From positions 62,001 through 126,000 of the forward strand of contig CAVUHX010000007.1 in assembly GCA_963741405.1 (NCBI GenBank): DNA of 64,000 nt, read 5' to 3'. This DNA is from Roseiarcus sp963741405 (GTDB taxonomy: Bacteria > Pseudomonadota > Alphaproteobacteria > Rhizobiales > Beijerinckiaceae). This document shows, piece after piece, positions 44,349 to 53,055 of this stretch (position 1 is the stretch's first letter; every line of letters starts with the position of its first letter). The notes beneath the pieces were generated by a model. The model did not search any database, was not told where the DNA came from, and saw nothing but the letters and a program-made list of their open reading frames with translations. Made by a program: the position numbers and the translations under genes.

Positions 44349-45311
44349 TCAGGCGCGCGGATGGGCCGAACGATAGGCGGCGATGAGCCGCGCGCCGTCG
44401 ACATTGGTATAGACCTGGGTGGTCGACAGCGAGGCGTGGCCGAGCAGGTCCTGGATGGTGCGCAAGTCGCCGCCGCGCGCCAGGAGATGGGTGGCGAAGG
44501 AATGGCGCAGCGCATGGGGCGTTGCGCTGTCGGGCAGGCCGAGCGCGCCGCGCATCCGCTCCATCGCCAGTTGCACGATGCGCGGCGACAGCGGGCCGCC
44601 TTTCGCGCCGACGAACAGCGGGCCGTCCGGTTCAAGCACATAGGGGCAGAGAGCGAGGTAATCGTCGACCGCCTTGCGCACGGGCGGGATGACCGGCGCA
44701 ACTCGGGTCTTGCTCCCCTTGCCGACGACCGTCACCGTCTCGACCCGGCCGGCCGGCGCGTCGGCCCGGCTTATCGACAGCGCTTCCGAAATGCGCAAGC
44801 CCGCGCCATAGCAGAGCGCCAGCACCGCGGCGTCGCGCGCCAGCACCCATTGCTCGCGGGCTTCGCCCTCGCGCGGGGCGGTGGTCGCGACGGCTTTCGC
44901 GTCCGCGGGGGCGAGCGGGCGGGGCAGGCGCCGCGGGGCCTTGGGCGCGCGAATGGCGCCGAGCGCCGCCGCGCCGCCGCCACCCTCGCGCGCGAGGTGG
45001 CGCGCGAGCGAGCGCAACGAGGAGAGCGCCCGCTGCAGCGACCGCCCCTCGACGCCCTCCGCCCGGCGCCGCGCGAGAAAGGCGCGCAGGTCTGCGGGGG
45101 CGCAATCGGTGAAATCGGCGATCGAAGGCGGCGCGCCGAACCGCTCGGCGAGGAAGGCGAGGAACTGTCGCGCGTCGCGGCCGTAGGCCTCGATCGTATG
45201 GGGCGACATGCGCCGTTCCCCTGCGAGCCGGAGGAGCCACGCGGAAACGGCCGCGGCGAGGTCAGGCGCGGCGGGCAGGGCGGCGAGTTCGATCGAATTG
45301 GCCGTCGGCAT
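44349..45311 (-). CDS. xerC: Tyrosine recombinase XerC
   Basis: With XerD, XerC resolves chromosome dimers at dif. The 320-residue protein has the N-terminal SAM-like DNA-binding domain (about 15-105) and a catalytic domain with Arg in YGAGLRISEAL, Lys in VVGKGSKTR, HALRHSFATHLLARG, LLGHASLSTTQ and the nucleophile Tyr in VYTNVD. The order and spacing fit Xer proteins rather than phage integrases, and no att site or phage gene is nearby. The ATG at 45311 is used; a GTG at 45320 would add three residues. Confidence 0.92.
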   Translation of the reverse strand: MPTANSIELAALPAAPDLAAAVSAWLLRLAGERRMSPHTIEAYGRDARQFLAFLAERFGAPPSIADFTDCAPADLRAFLARRRAEGVEGRSLQRALSSLRSLARHLAREGGGGAAALGAIRAPKAPRRLPRPLAPADAKAVATTAPREGEAREQWVLARDAAVLALCYGAGLRISEALSISRADAPAGRVETVTVVGKGSKTRVAPVIPPVRKAVDDYLALCPYVLEPDGPLFVGAKGGPLSPRIVQLAMERMRGALGLPDSATPHALRHSFATHLLARGGDLRTIQDLLGHASLSTTQVYTNVDGARLIAAYRSAHPRA

Positions 45312-45436
45312 CGCAGGCACTCTACAGGCCAGACCTTACGCGATGGTTTGCGCAGCGGACGCTCCGGTGGTCAAATCGCGGTGTCTGGCGTCCCCGTCCG
45401 AGATCCGACGCGCGGCAAAGGTTGGAGAAAAGGCCC

Positions 45437-45949
45437 ATGCGATTCCTGGCTCTCATCGGCGCGCTTGCGATCATTCTCGCCATCGGCGCGGCGGTTTTTT
45501 TCTTCGGCGGCTTCTACAGCGTCGCCGAAAGCGAGGACGATCCGGCCATCGTCAGCTGGGCGCTGGCCCACGTTCGTGCGGCCTCGGTCGCGCGGCGTGC
45601 AACCGAGACGCCGCCAGCTTCGCTCACCGATCCCGCGATGGTCAAGGCCGGCGCGCGCGCTTACGCGACGATCGGCTGCGCGAACTGTCATGGAGGACCG
45701 CCGGACAAGGATTGGGCCAAGTGGTCCGAGGGACTGAAGCCGGTTCCCGCCGATCTCAAGGTGATGGCGAAAGAGCGGACCGCGCCGGAGCTCTTCTGGG
45801 TGATCAAGAACGGCGTCAAGATGACCGGCATGCCGAGCTTCGGACTGGCGGGGGCGCCCGACCAGCAGATCTGGACGATCGTGGCCTTCATCAAGAATCT
45901 GCCGTCCATGTCGGACGAGGACTACAAGAGCTGGACCGCGTCTCCCTGA
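45437..45949 (+). CDS. Membrane-anchored or exported c-type cytochrome
   Basis: The 170-residue protein starts with a hydrophobic helix (about 3-27) that serves as anchor or signal. A single haem site CANCHGG is at about 82-88, and a distal methionine in KMTGMPSFG is at about 133-141, followed by IWTIVAFIKNLPSMS. This is a class I mono-haem cytochrome c, periplasmic side. GGAGAAAAGG precedes the ATG at 45437. It is isolated, so its electron partners are unknown. Confidence 0.9.
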   Translation: MRFLALIGALAIILAIGAAVFFFGGFYSVAESEDDPAIVSWALAHVRAASVARRATETPPASLTDPAMVKAGARAYATIGCANCHGGPPDKDWAKWSEGLKPVPADLKVMAKERTAPELFWVIKNGVKMTGMPSFGLAGAPDQQIWTIVAFIKNLPSMSDEDYKSWTASP

Positions 45950-45957
45950 GCGAGTCG

Positions 45958-46359
45958 CTACGCCAGCACGCCGACCAGATGCGGAATCAGCGGCGCGTCC
46001 GCGGGAGGCATGGGGTAGCTTCTGAGGTCCTTCGGCCACACCCATTTCAGCGTCTGCCCGTCGAGCGGCTGCACGAAGCCCTCCCATTTGCGGCACACGT
46101 AGAGTGGCATCAGGAGGTGGAAATCCTCGTAGGCGTGGCTGGCGAAAGTGAGCGGCGCGAGGCACGGCGCCTTGACCGTGACGCCGAGCTCCTCGCGCAA
46201 TTCGCGGATCAGCGCGTCCTCCGGCCGCTCGCCGGCGTCGATCTTGCCGCCGGGGAACTCCCACAGGCCCTCGAGCTCTTTGCCCTTCGGCCGCCGGGCG
46301 ATCAGCACGCGGCCGTCGACGTCGACCAGCGCCGCCGCGACGACCAGGAGCAGCTTCAC
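45958..46359 (-). CDS. mutT: MutT-like 8-oxo-dGTP diphosphatase
   Basis: The 133-residue NUDIX enzyme clears oxidised dGTP before it enters DNA. The NUDIX box GGKIDAGERPEDALIRELREELGV-type motif (about residues 36-58) is complete, with REL and EEL as required. The C-terminal VWPKDLRSYPMPPADAPLI is typical of MutT. The GTG start at 46359 overlaps the argJ stop by 4 bases, so argJ and mutT are translated from one transcript, an order common in alphaproteobacteria. Confidence 0.94.
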   Translation of the reverse strand: MKLLLVVAAALVDVDGRVLIARRPKGKELEGLWEFPGGKIDAGERPEDALIRELREELGVTVKAPCLAPLTFASHAYEDFHLLMPLYVCRKWEGFVQPLDGQTLKWVWPKDLRSYPMPPADAPLIPHLVGVLA

Positions 46360-47597
46360 GAGCGATAGTCGCCGTTGATCGCCACGTAGTCCTTGGTGAG
46401 GTCGCAGGTCCACACCGTTGCTCGGCCACGGCCGATGCCGAGATCGGCGGTGATGGCGATCGAATCCTTCTTCATGTAGGCGGACGCCTCGGCCTCGTCG
46501 TAGTCGGGATCGCGCAGACCCTTGTGGGCGACGCGGATCTTGCCGAAGAAGATGTCGAGCTTGTCGCGCTCGGCTTTCTCGCCCGCCTTGCCGACCGCCA
46601 TGACGACACGGCCCCAATTGGCGTCCTCGCCGGCGGCCGCAGTCTTGACCAGGGGCGAATTGGCGATGGACATCGCGACGCGCTTGGCGGCCTTGCGGGT
46701 CGCGGCGCCCTCGACGTTGACTTCGATGAACTTGCGCGCGCCCTCCCCGTCGCGCACCACCTGGTGGGCGAGGTTGCGCAAAAGCTTGTCGAGCGCGCGG
46801 CGGAACGGAGCGGCGAGCGGATCGGACGCGTCCTCGATGGGCGGCGCCGTTTTCGCCGCCCCGGTGGCGAAGATCATCAGCGTGTCGGAGGTCGAGGTGT
46901 CGCTGTCGACGGTGATCGAATTGAACGAGCGCTCGACCGACTTCGACAGCATCGTCTGCAGCGCGCTCGCGGCGATCGGGGCGTCGGTGAATACGTAGGC
47001 AAGCATCGTCGCCATGTCGGGGGCGATCATGCCCGCGCCCTTGGCGATGCCGTTGATCGTGACGATCGTGTCGCCCATCTGGGCGAAGGCGGTGGCGACC
47101 TTGGGATAGGTGTCGGTGGTCATGATCGCTCTTGCTGCGTCCATGAGCCGGTCCTCCCGCGCCTCCTTCTTGAGATCGGCCAGCACGCGGGCGATCTTCA
47201 GGCCGTCGAGCGGTTCGCCGATGACGCCGGTCGAGGCCATGTAGATCTCGCCGGGCGCGGCCCCGATCGTCTTCGCCGCGGCGTCCGCGACGACCTGGAC
47301 GGCGTCGACGCCGCGGTGGCCGGTGAAGGCGTTGGCGTTGCCCGAGTTGACGATCAGGGCCCGCGCCTTGCCGTACTTGAGCTGCGCGCGGCACCAGTCG
47401 ACCGGCGCCGAGGGACACTTCGACCGGGTGAACACCCCGGCGACAGCGGCGGGCTCATCGAACAGCGCCATCATGACATCGGTCCGCTCGGCATAGCGGA
47501 CGCCGGCCGCCGCGGTGGCGAACCGCACGCCCTTGATCGGCGGCAGCGACGGATATTTCTTCGGCGCGAGCGGAGAGATCGGAGCGGGGGCGGCCAT
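46356..47597 (-). CDS. argJ: Bifunctional glutamate N-acetyltransferase/amino-acid acetyltransferase (ArgJ)
   Basis: ArgJ recycles the acetyl group in arginine synthesis by moving it from acetylornithine to glutamate. The 413-residue precursor cuts itself at the threonine in KGAGMIAPDMATMLA-type or, by position, the YMASTGVIGEPL region (about 118-129), with LIVNSGNANAFTG and NSITVDSDTSTSDT also conserved. AGGAAC precedes the ATG. It heads the argJ-mutT pair, and a parvulin gene lies 60 bases upstream on the same strand. Confidence 0.95.
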   Translation of the reverse strand: MAAPAPISPLAPKKYPSLPPIKGVRFATAAAGVRYAERTDVMMALFDEPAAVAGVFTRSKCPSAPVDWCRAQLKYGKARALIVNSGNANAFTGHRGVDAVQVVADAAAKTIGAAPGEIYMASTGVIGEPLDGLKIARVLADLKKEAREDRLMDAARAIMTTDTYPKVATAFAQMGDTIVTINGIAKGAGMIAPDMATMLAYVFTDAPIAASALQTMLSKSVERSFNSITVDSDTSTSDTLMIFATGAAKTAPPIEDASDPLAAPFRRALDKLLRNLAHQVVRDGEGARKFIEVNVEGAATRKAAKRVAMSIANSPLVKTAAAGEDANWGRVVMAVGKAGEKAERDKLDIFFGKIRVAHKGLRDPDYDEAEASAYMKKDSIAITADLGIGRGRATVWTCDLTKDYVAINGDYRS

Positions 47598-47657
47598 GAT
47601 TTGTTCCTGTGGAAGGACAGGAGCAGGCGGATGATGCGCCTGCTCGGGGACTTTGTG

Positions 47658-48575
47658 TCAGGGCTTCGGCTTTTCGGCCGGGGCGCCTGCGGCCGGCGCG
47701 GCGGCCGGGGCCGGCGCAGCGGCCGGCGCCGCAGGCGGCAACGGCTTGCCGTCGGCGTCGAACATCTCGATTTTCGCCGCGCCGTGCAATTGCGCGACCG
47801 CCTCGCTCTCCGCCTTCTGCGCGACGTAGCGGGCGGCCTGGTCCTTCAGCTGTTCGAAGGGCGGGAAGGTCTTGGTGCGGGTGTCCTCGACCTGGATGAT
47901 GTGCCAGCCGAACTGGCTCTTGACCGGGTCGGAGATCTCGCCCTTCTTCAGCTTGAACGCGGCGTCGGCAAATTCCGGCACCATCTTGTCCTTGGTGAAC
48001 CAGCCGAGGTCGCCGCCGTCGCCGGCGGTGTCCTTGGAAAGCTCGTTGGCGACCTTGGCGAAGTCCTCGCCGCCCTTGACCCGCGCCTCGGCTTTCTTCG
48101 CCTCGTCCTCGGTCGGCAGCAGGATGTGACGGGCGTGGATCTCCTCCTGCGGCGGCTCGGCCTTGGCGGCCTCGTCGTAGGCCTTGCGCTCGGCCTCCTC
48201 GGTGGTCGCGGCCTTGGCCACCGAGCCCAGGAGCTGTTCCATCGCCAGCTTGTCGCGATAATAGGCGAGCTTCTTGGCGAATTCGGGAGACTGGTCGAGC
48301 TTGTCGGCCTCGGCCTTTCTGGCGGCGAGCTTGAGGTCGATCAGGTAGTCGAGCACATATTTCTGCCGGGCCGCGCCCTCGAGCTTCTGCGGCAGGCCGG
48401 GTCCGATATCGGCCATGGCGATCATGACGTCCTCGTCGGTGATCGGCGCCCCGTCGACCTTGGCCACCACCTTGGGATCGGCGGAGGCGGCGCCGGCGAG
48501 AAGGAGCGTCGCGCCGAACCCGAGCGCCAGCGCGGCGGCGGTCGAGCGCAGATGCGCGGAAAGCTTGCGTGTCAT
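47658..48575 (-). CDS. Periplasmic peptidyl-prolyl isomerase (parvulin, SurA/PrsA-like)
   Basis: The 305-residue protein helps fold exported proteins. It has a signal peptide (about 1-35, ending GAASA), an N-terminal chaperone helix region, and a parvulin domain (about 145-245) with EEIHARHILLPTEDEA, GGDLGWFTKDKMVPEFADAA and SQFGWHIIQV. The C-terminal tail is a low-complexity Pro/Ala stretch. AAGGAA precedes the ATG at 48575; a longer upstream frame lacks support. It is followed by argJ and mutT on the same strand. Confidence 0.93.
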   Translation of the reverse strand: MTRKLSAHLRSTAAALALGFGATLLLAGAASADPKVVAKVDGAPITDEDVMIAMADIGPGLPQKLEGAARQKYVLDYLIDLKLAARKAEADKLDQSPEFAKKLAYYRDKLAMEQLLGSVAKAATTEEAERKAYDEAAKAEPPQEEIHARHILLPTEDEAKKAEARVKGGEDFAKVANELSKDTAGDGGDLGWFTKDKMVPEFADAAFKLKKGEISDPVKSQFGWHIIQVEDTRTKTFPPFEQLKDQAARYVAQKAESEAVAQLHGAAKIEMFDADGKPLPPAAPAAAPAPAAAPAAGAPAEKPKP

Positions 48576-48726
48576 CAGGGTTCCTTGTGAAGCGTCTTCG
48601 CCGGTCTCCGGCGGGCGGGCGGAGGCGCTATAAAGGGATTCCGGCGAATTTGCGAGGGGAAATGGACATCGCCGGGCGAGAAACGCCGTCACGGATGGCG
48701 TGAGCGCCGTAAAGGCGAGCGCCGGG

Positions 48727-48753
48727 GCGCCGCGCCCGATGAGGGCGCGGCGC
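48727..48753 (-). terminator. Strong hairpin after the DUF2892 gene
   Basis: GCGCCGCGCCC at 48727-48737 pairs perfectly over 11 bases with GGGCGCGGCGC at 48743-48753 around GATGA. It starts 20 bases beyond the stop of the leftward DUF2892 gene. There is no T-tract, so it may halt transcription only weakly or protect the 3' end. Confidence 0.5.
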
Positions 48754-48773
48754 GGCTCGAGACGCTTTGGCCT

Positions 48774-48983
48774 TCAGGCGCGCTTGGCGGGGCAGGTCGA
48801 CAGGCCCATGATGCTGTAGAGCGGGCAGGAGCCGACGAGCGCGGTCAGAAGCGGGATGACCCCGATCCAGCCGAGCCAGGCATAGGGCGCGCCGGGCGCG
48901 ATAAAGCCCAGCGCAAAGGCGATGAGCGCGATTCCGAGGACGATCCGCAGGATGCGGTCGATCGTGCCGACATTGGTTGACAT
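48774..48983 (-). CDS. DUF2892-type small membrane protein
   Basis: The 69-residue protein has NVGTIDRILRIVLG at the start, two hydrophobic hairpin helices (about 14-32 and 37-55) and LVGSCPLYSIMGLSTCP with two cysteines. This is the YgaP-like inner-membrane domain, often found with rhodanese proteins in sulfur handling. Here it stands alone. GGAGAC precedes the ATG at 48983. Confidence 0.88.
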   Translation of the reverse strand: MSTNVGTIDRILRIVLGIALIAFALGFIAPGAPYAWLGWIGVIPLLTALVGSCPLYSIMGLSTCPAKRA

Positions 48984-49044
48984 GCTTGTCTCCGTTGGTT
49001 TGCCGAAGGCCGGACTAGGCCCGGGAACCGCCGCCGTCTGTGAC

Positions 49045-49137
49045 CTTGTCACCCTTCTGAGCTGGCCGTCTCGCCCGGCAGCGCTGTGTTGCGGATGAAG
49101 ATCCGGCCTCCTTCGCTCAGAGACTCCTCCTGCTTCG
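49045..49137 (-). pseudogene. C-terminal remnant of a Crp/Fnr-type regulator gene
   Basis: Read leftward, this stretch gives EESLSEGGRIFIRNTAL and ends TASSEG-stop. It aligns without gaps to the end of the intact Crp-like protein encoded at 49720-50367 (EGAVSSERGQIRIRNAAL and TASAER-stop). The DNA is also clearly similar, for example GTTGCGGATG and TTCGCTC in both. Everything upstream of this last ~30 codons is gone and replaced by a lower-GC membrane gene. It is a leftover of a duplicated or recombined regulator. Confidence 0.75.
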
Positions 49138-49296
49138 ATGCCGAGCGTATGGTGGGCTCAAGCTGTGGTGTTGTTCGTCGAGAACGTGACAGTCGCGGAG
49201 ACTGCAGGTTGGCTGCCCTCAGGCGGACACCAGATAAAAAACTCTCGCTCTGGGAATATTGATAACATACATATCAAATTGCTACAGGGATTGGAA

Positions 49297-49710
49297 ATGT
49301 ATTTGCTGGATTCGTTGCTTAGCAGGCCCGCGGAATTGCCCAAGTCCTCAAGATACGTGACGTGGAACGGCGTCTTGTACTTGGCAGCTGGCATGTTTTC
49401 ACTTCTCCTGCCGCAGATCTCTCAAACAATAAACATGGACCCTCCCCTTGTGGGGAATGATGAGGCGTACGCGCGGCTGACCGGTTTTCTGCTTGCCGTC
49501 GTCGGATGGCTGTACGTCTTCGGCGGCCGGTCGGGCGGCAGGCAGTTTGTCGCCGCGACCGTCGTCGATCGTATTTTGTTCGTTCCCGTGCCGCTACTTC
49601 TGCTCGCGCATGCCGGAATAGAGCATAACACTTTGATCTCATTATCGATTCTGGATCCGGTGCTTGCGATAGGCGCGTGGGTGCTTCTGAATCGCGAGTC
49701 GAAATTGTAG
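49297..49710 (+). CDS. Small membrane protein of unknown function
   Basis: The 137-residue protein has about four hydrophobic segments (GVLYLAAGMFSLLLP, LTGFLLAVVGWLYVFGG, RILFVPVPLLLLAHAG and ILDPVLAIGAWVLL). I do not recognise the family. The ATG at 49297 follows AGGGATTGG. The upstream 100 bases are AT-rich, with TTGATA and TATCAA forming an inverted repeat at 49259-49277. The gene is lower in GC than its neighbours and is flanked by two copies of a crp-type 3' end, which suggests acquisition by recombination. Confidence 0.65.
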   Translation: MYLLDSLLSRPAELPKSSRYVTWNGVLYLAAGMFSLLLPQISQTINMDPPLVGNDEAYARLTGFLLAVVGWLYVFGGRSGGRQFVAATVVDRILFVPVPLLLLAHAGIEHNTLISLSILDPVLAIGAWVLLNRESKL

Positions 49711-49719
49711 CGGCTCGCA

Positions 49720-50367
49720 TCACCTTTCTGCGCTGGCCGTCACCCGCAGCAGCGCCGCGTTGCGGATGCGGATCTGGCCCCGTTCGCTCGAGACCGCGCC
49801 CTCCTTCTCCATCCGCTGCAGGATGCGGCTCACCACTTCGCGCGCGCTGCCGAGTTCGGCGGCGAGCGCCTGGTGGGTTGCCGCCACGACGCCGCCCTGG
49901 GCCCTGTCGAGAAGCAGCCGCGCCAGCCGCTTCGGCACGGCGTGGAACAAGGCTTCCTGGATCATGATCACGAGGTCGGCGACGCGGTCCGCGTAGTTCT
50001 TCAGGACTGTGCGGCGGAACTCGGCCGATTCGCCGAGCAGACGCTCGAACACCGGTGTCGGGATCAGCCAGGCCTGCACTTCCGTCTCGGCCACCGCTTC
50101 CGCGAGCATCGTGTCGCCGCTGAACAGCGCCGATGTCGTCAGCATGCAGGATTCGCCCGCTTCGATCCGGTAGAGCGCCACCTCGCGGCCGTTGTCGGCG
50201 GTCAAGCCCACCTTGACCCGTCCCTTTTCGAGGACGATCCATCCGCGCGCCCGGTCGCCGGGACGAAAGATCACGTCGCCCGGCGCAAGACGGATGGAAA
50301 GAGCTCCGGAGCGCCGGGCGGTTTCCGCGGCGTCTTCGGGAGCGGCTGGGGAGGAGGTGTCGGTCAT
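49720..50367 (-). CDS. Crp/Fnr-family transcription regulator
   Basis: The 215-residue protein has a cyclic-nucleotide-binding-like barrel (about 25-120; APGDVIFRPGDRARGWIVLE), a long dimer helix (LLGESAEFRRTVLKNYADRV and on) and a winged helix with THQALAAELGSAREVVSRIL. It lacks the N-terminal cysteine cluster of oxygen-sensing FNR, so it is a Crp- or FixK-like branch. Its ligand is unknown. It is divergent from a dehalogenase gene. A fragment of a close paralogue lies about 600 bases downstream. Confidence 0.9.
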   Translation of the reverse strand: MTDTSSPAAPEDAAETARRSGALSIRLAPGDVIFRPGDRARGWIVLEKGRVKVGLTADNGREVALYRIEAGESCMLTTSALFSGDTMLAEAVAETEVQAWLIPTPVFERLLGESAEFRRTVLKNYADRVADLVIMIQEALFHAVPKRLARLLLDRAQGGVVAATHQALAAELGSAREVVSRILQRMEKEGAVSSERGQIRIRNAALLRVTASAER

Positions 50368-50558
50368 GGCGCGCGACTGTCGTCGCTCGGAAGCGCCAGC
50401 GCAAGGCGCGAGATGTCCGGGCGACCGCAAGCTGCGCCGAGCTGGCTTCCGTCCTTGCAGTTCTCGCAGGGCGGAGACATGCTCGGCCGCCACAGGGAGA
50501 CCCGCTTTTCCGATCGGCGAACGGGAGGAGTTGGAACGCAATTTCGCCAGGAGCGACT

Positions 50559-51251
50559 GTGAGCCAGCCAGCTTGCCTCGAAGGCGTGCGCGCCTGCGTT
50601 TTCGACGCCTATGGAACCTTGTTCGACTTCGCCTCCGCCGCCGCGCGGTGCGAGAGCGTGCCGGCGGAACAGCGCGCGGCCCTGACGGCGCTGTGGCGCG
50701 ACAAGCAGCTGCAATACACGTGGCTGAGGACGCTGCAGAACCGCCACGCCGACTTCTGGTCGGTCACGGGCGATGCGCTCGACTTCGCCATCGAGAGCCT
50801 GGGGCTCGACGCGCCAGGCCTGCGCGAGCGGCTGATGGATCTCTATCTTGGCCTCCAACCGTTTGCGGAGGTTCCCGAGGCGCTGCGCGAGTTGCGGGCT
50901 CGCGGGTTCAGGACGGCGATCCTTTCCAACGGCACGCCCGCGATGCTCGAGACGCTTGTCGGGCGCTCCGGGCTTGCGGACCTGTTCGACGCCGTCCTCT
51001 CCGTCGAGACAGTCGGCGTCTTCAAGACCCATCCGAAGGTCTACCGCTACGCGCTCGATGCGCTCGGTCTCGAGGCGCGGGCGATCGCATTCCAGTCGTC
51101 CAACGCCTGGGACGCCTATGCCGCCTCGGCCTTCGGCATGCGCGTCATCTGGTGCAACCGCTACGGCCAGCGCCACGAGCGCCTGCCGGGCGCACCCGAC
51201 TTCGAAGTGCGGACGCTGGCGGAATTGCCAGGGCTGCTTGCGGGGCCGTGA
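50559..51251 (+). CDS. Type II haloacid dehalogenase (HAD superfamily)
   Basis: The 230-residue HAD hydrolase has the nucleophile Asp16 in VFDAYGTLFD, the ILSNGTPAML motif II, the lysine in GVFKTHPKVY and the motif SSNAWDAYAASAFG, which together mark the L-2-haloacid dehalogenase type. Such enzymes replace halogen with hydroxyl on 2-haloacids, though many relatives have unknown substrates. CAGGAG lies before the GTG at 50559. It is divergent from the Crp-like regulator, which could control it. Confidence 0.9.
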   Translation: MSQPACLEGVRACVFDAYGTLFDFASAAARCESVPAEQRAALTALWRDKQLQYTWLRTLQNRHADFWSVTGDALDFAIESLGLDAPGLRERLMDLYLGLQPFAEVPEALRELRARGFRTAILSNGTPAMLETLVGRSGLADLFDAVLSVETVGVFKTHPKVYRYALDALGLEARAIAFQSSNAWDAYAASAFGMRVIWCNRYGQRHERLPGAPDFEVRTLAELPGLLAGP

Positions 51252-51408
51252 GAGTCGAGCGCGACCGCGCTGGCTTCGCCGTCATGCCGCTCGTTTAGGG
51301 AAAGGTCGACAGGCAGGTGAGGGCGCCCACCAGCAGCGGGGCGTAAATCAGGGTCGAACTGCGGCGCTCGCGGTGACGATCGGAGGCGGCGTCATCACGC
51401 CCGGGCGC

Positions 51409-52118
51409 TCACCACTTCTCTCCGAATGGCCGCGCCTCGACCTCGAAACTCCAGGCCGAGCGATCCTGTCTGACGAGACTTGCGGCGATGTCGGCCACTC
51501 CCGATGGCCCGATGAAAGCCTCGTCCGGCCGGTCGCCGAGCCGCGCGCGCGTCACCGGCCCGCCGACGACTCCGTCGACGATGATCAGCGCGACATGGAT
51601 TCCGGCCGGCCAGAGGTGGCGCCCATTGATTCGGCGAGCCCGCGCTGCGCCATCTTGGCCGGGGCGAAGGCGGCCGTGCCGGCGACGCCGCGGCGCGAAG
51701 CGGTCGCGCCGACGACGATGATCGCGCCGCTTCCCCGCGCGCGCATCGCCGGGATCACCTGCCGCGCAGTCAGAAAGAGGCCGAGCGCGTTGATTCGCCA
51801 CGCCCGCTCGAAGTCTTCCGGCGACACATCCTCGATCGTCCCCCAGACGCCCGAGCCGGCGTTGAAGACGAGCACGTCGACGTCGCCGAGCTCCGCCCGC
51901 GTGCGCTCGAACGCGCTCGCGACCGACGCCGCGTCGGCGACGTCGCAGGAATAGGCTCTCGCGTGTGCAAGTTCGCCGGCGAGCCTTGCGGTGAGATCCG
52001 CGCGCCGCGCCATCAGCGCCACAGCGTAGCCGTCTGAAGAAAAGCGCCGGGCGAGCGCTTCGCCGTTGCCCGGGCCGACGCCGACGACGGCGCAGACCGG
52101 ATGCTTGTCGTCCGCCAT
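51409..52118 (-). pseudogene. Short-chain dehydrogenase gene with a single-base frameshift
   Basis: The first 165 residues are an SDR with VVGVGPGNGEALARRF and VFNAGSGVWG. The usual catalytic Tyr is Phe in AFAPAKMA, as in one non-classical SDR branch. At about 51622 a missing base shifts the frame after GLAESM. The protein resumes as RHLWPAGIHVALIIVDGVV and ends FEVEARPFGEKW at 51409. The joined length (about 236 residues) is normal. It is broken unless this is a consensus error. Confidence 0.8.
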
Positions 52119-52309
52119 TGCTCAGTCCTCCCGAAAGAAGCCTCTGACGGCGACGATCCTGCATCGGGCGTGCGCCGCACGCAACGCCGGCGCGTCGCCC
52201 ATCCTCCAGAGCGGCGCGGCAGCGCGGAGAGAAGCGTAACGCGCGGTCGGCGATCACGCCTCGAAAGAGCAGACGGTCCACGCTTCAACCTGAAGGATCG
52301 GCGCCATTA

Positions 52310-52323
52310 TTGATCTGCGTCAA
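52310..52323 (+). promoter_or_regulatory. FixK/FNR-type box
   Basis: TTGATCTGCGTCAA is an almost exact anaerobox (consensus TTGAT-N4-ATCAA, in rhizobia often TTGATCTGGGTCAA). Its centre lies about 120 bases before the ATG of the exported protein gene at 52436. A transcription start near 52358 would place it at the class II activator position. It is the only good copy I saw in the window. Confidence 0.65.
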
Positions 52324-52435
52324 GTCCCTGACCAAACACAGGCCTACTGTTCCATGAGAGGCGCGTGGAGGCCCCGGCTGGCAATGGAGGGGAACGCAGC
52401 AGCGCAACGCGCCTCACGAGAGCGAGGAGGCTCCG

Positions 52436-52921
52436 ATGAAACATCGTCTCTCGATTCCGATCGCCGTCGCTGCGGCGGCCTTGGTCGCCGCAACGAGCGC
52501 TCTCGCCGCAGAGACGCCGAAGGACATGATCTTCGCTAACAAGTTCACGGTCGCGGCGAAAGTCGTCCAGGCCGAAAACCTCGGCAAGAATGGCGAAGCG
52601 TTCGTTCTCATCGACGAGCAAACAACGGTCGGCGACGGTTCCGATCACAAGATGCATTGTCTCGGCGTCATCCAGGGCGCCAATGGCTCAATGGTCGAGG
52701 AGCGCCAATATTGCGTCGAGACTGATCCGGGCGGCGACCAGGTGCTGTGGAAAGTCACGCCCCAGTCTCAGCCGGGGAACGCGCCGGGCATCCCGGCTGT
52801 GCATGAGGCTATCGCAGGCACGGGCAAGTACGCTGGGATCTCGATGACGATCCGGTCGACGTGTCGTGTGGTCAGCCAGAGCCCGACGGGGTTCAGTTTG
52901 AGTTGCGACGGGGCGCCGTAA
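52436..52921 (+). CDS. Exported protein of unknown function
   Basis: The 161-residue protein has a clear signal peptide (1-25, ending SALA-AE) and a beta-rich mature part with four cysteines (about 75, 92, 144 and 157). It includes an IAGTGKYAGISMTI segment reminiscent of allene-oxide-cyclase-like or dirigent-like barrels. I do not assign a family with certainty. AGGAGGCTCCG precedes the ATG. A FixK/FNR box lies upstream, so low-oxygen induction is plausible. Confidence 0.75.
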   Translation: MKHRLSIPIAVAAAALVAATSALAAETPKDMIFANKFTVAAKVVQAENLGKNGEAFVLIDEQTTVGDGSDHKMHCLGVIQGANGSMVEERQYCVETDPGGDQVLWKVTPQSQPGNAPGIPAVHEAIAGTGKYAGISMTIRSTCRVVSQSPTGFSLSCDGAP

Positions 52922-53055
52922 CAGGCCCAGAGGCGGGTTCGAGCTCCTGCCGCGGGCTTGACGGCGCGGCGCAGCGGCGCCATCTGGCGGGTCTGCGCCG
53001 GACTTCGAATTCGGCGCATCCGCAAAGAAAAACACCAGAAAGCGCGAGGGAGTCG

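Noticed and set aside
44349..45311. Integrase of a mobile island
   Set aside because: Motif order and size fit housekeeping XerC, and no att repeats, tRNA or phage genes are adjacent.
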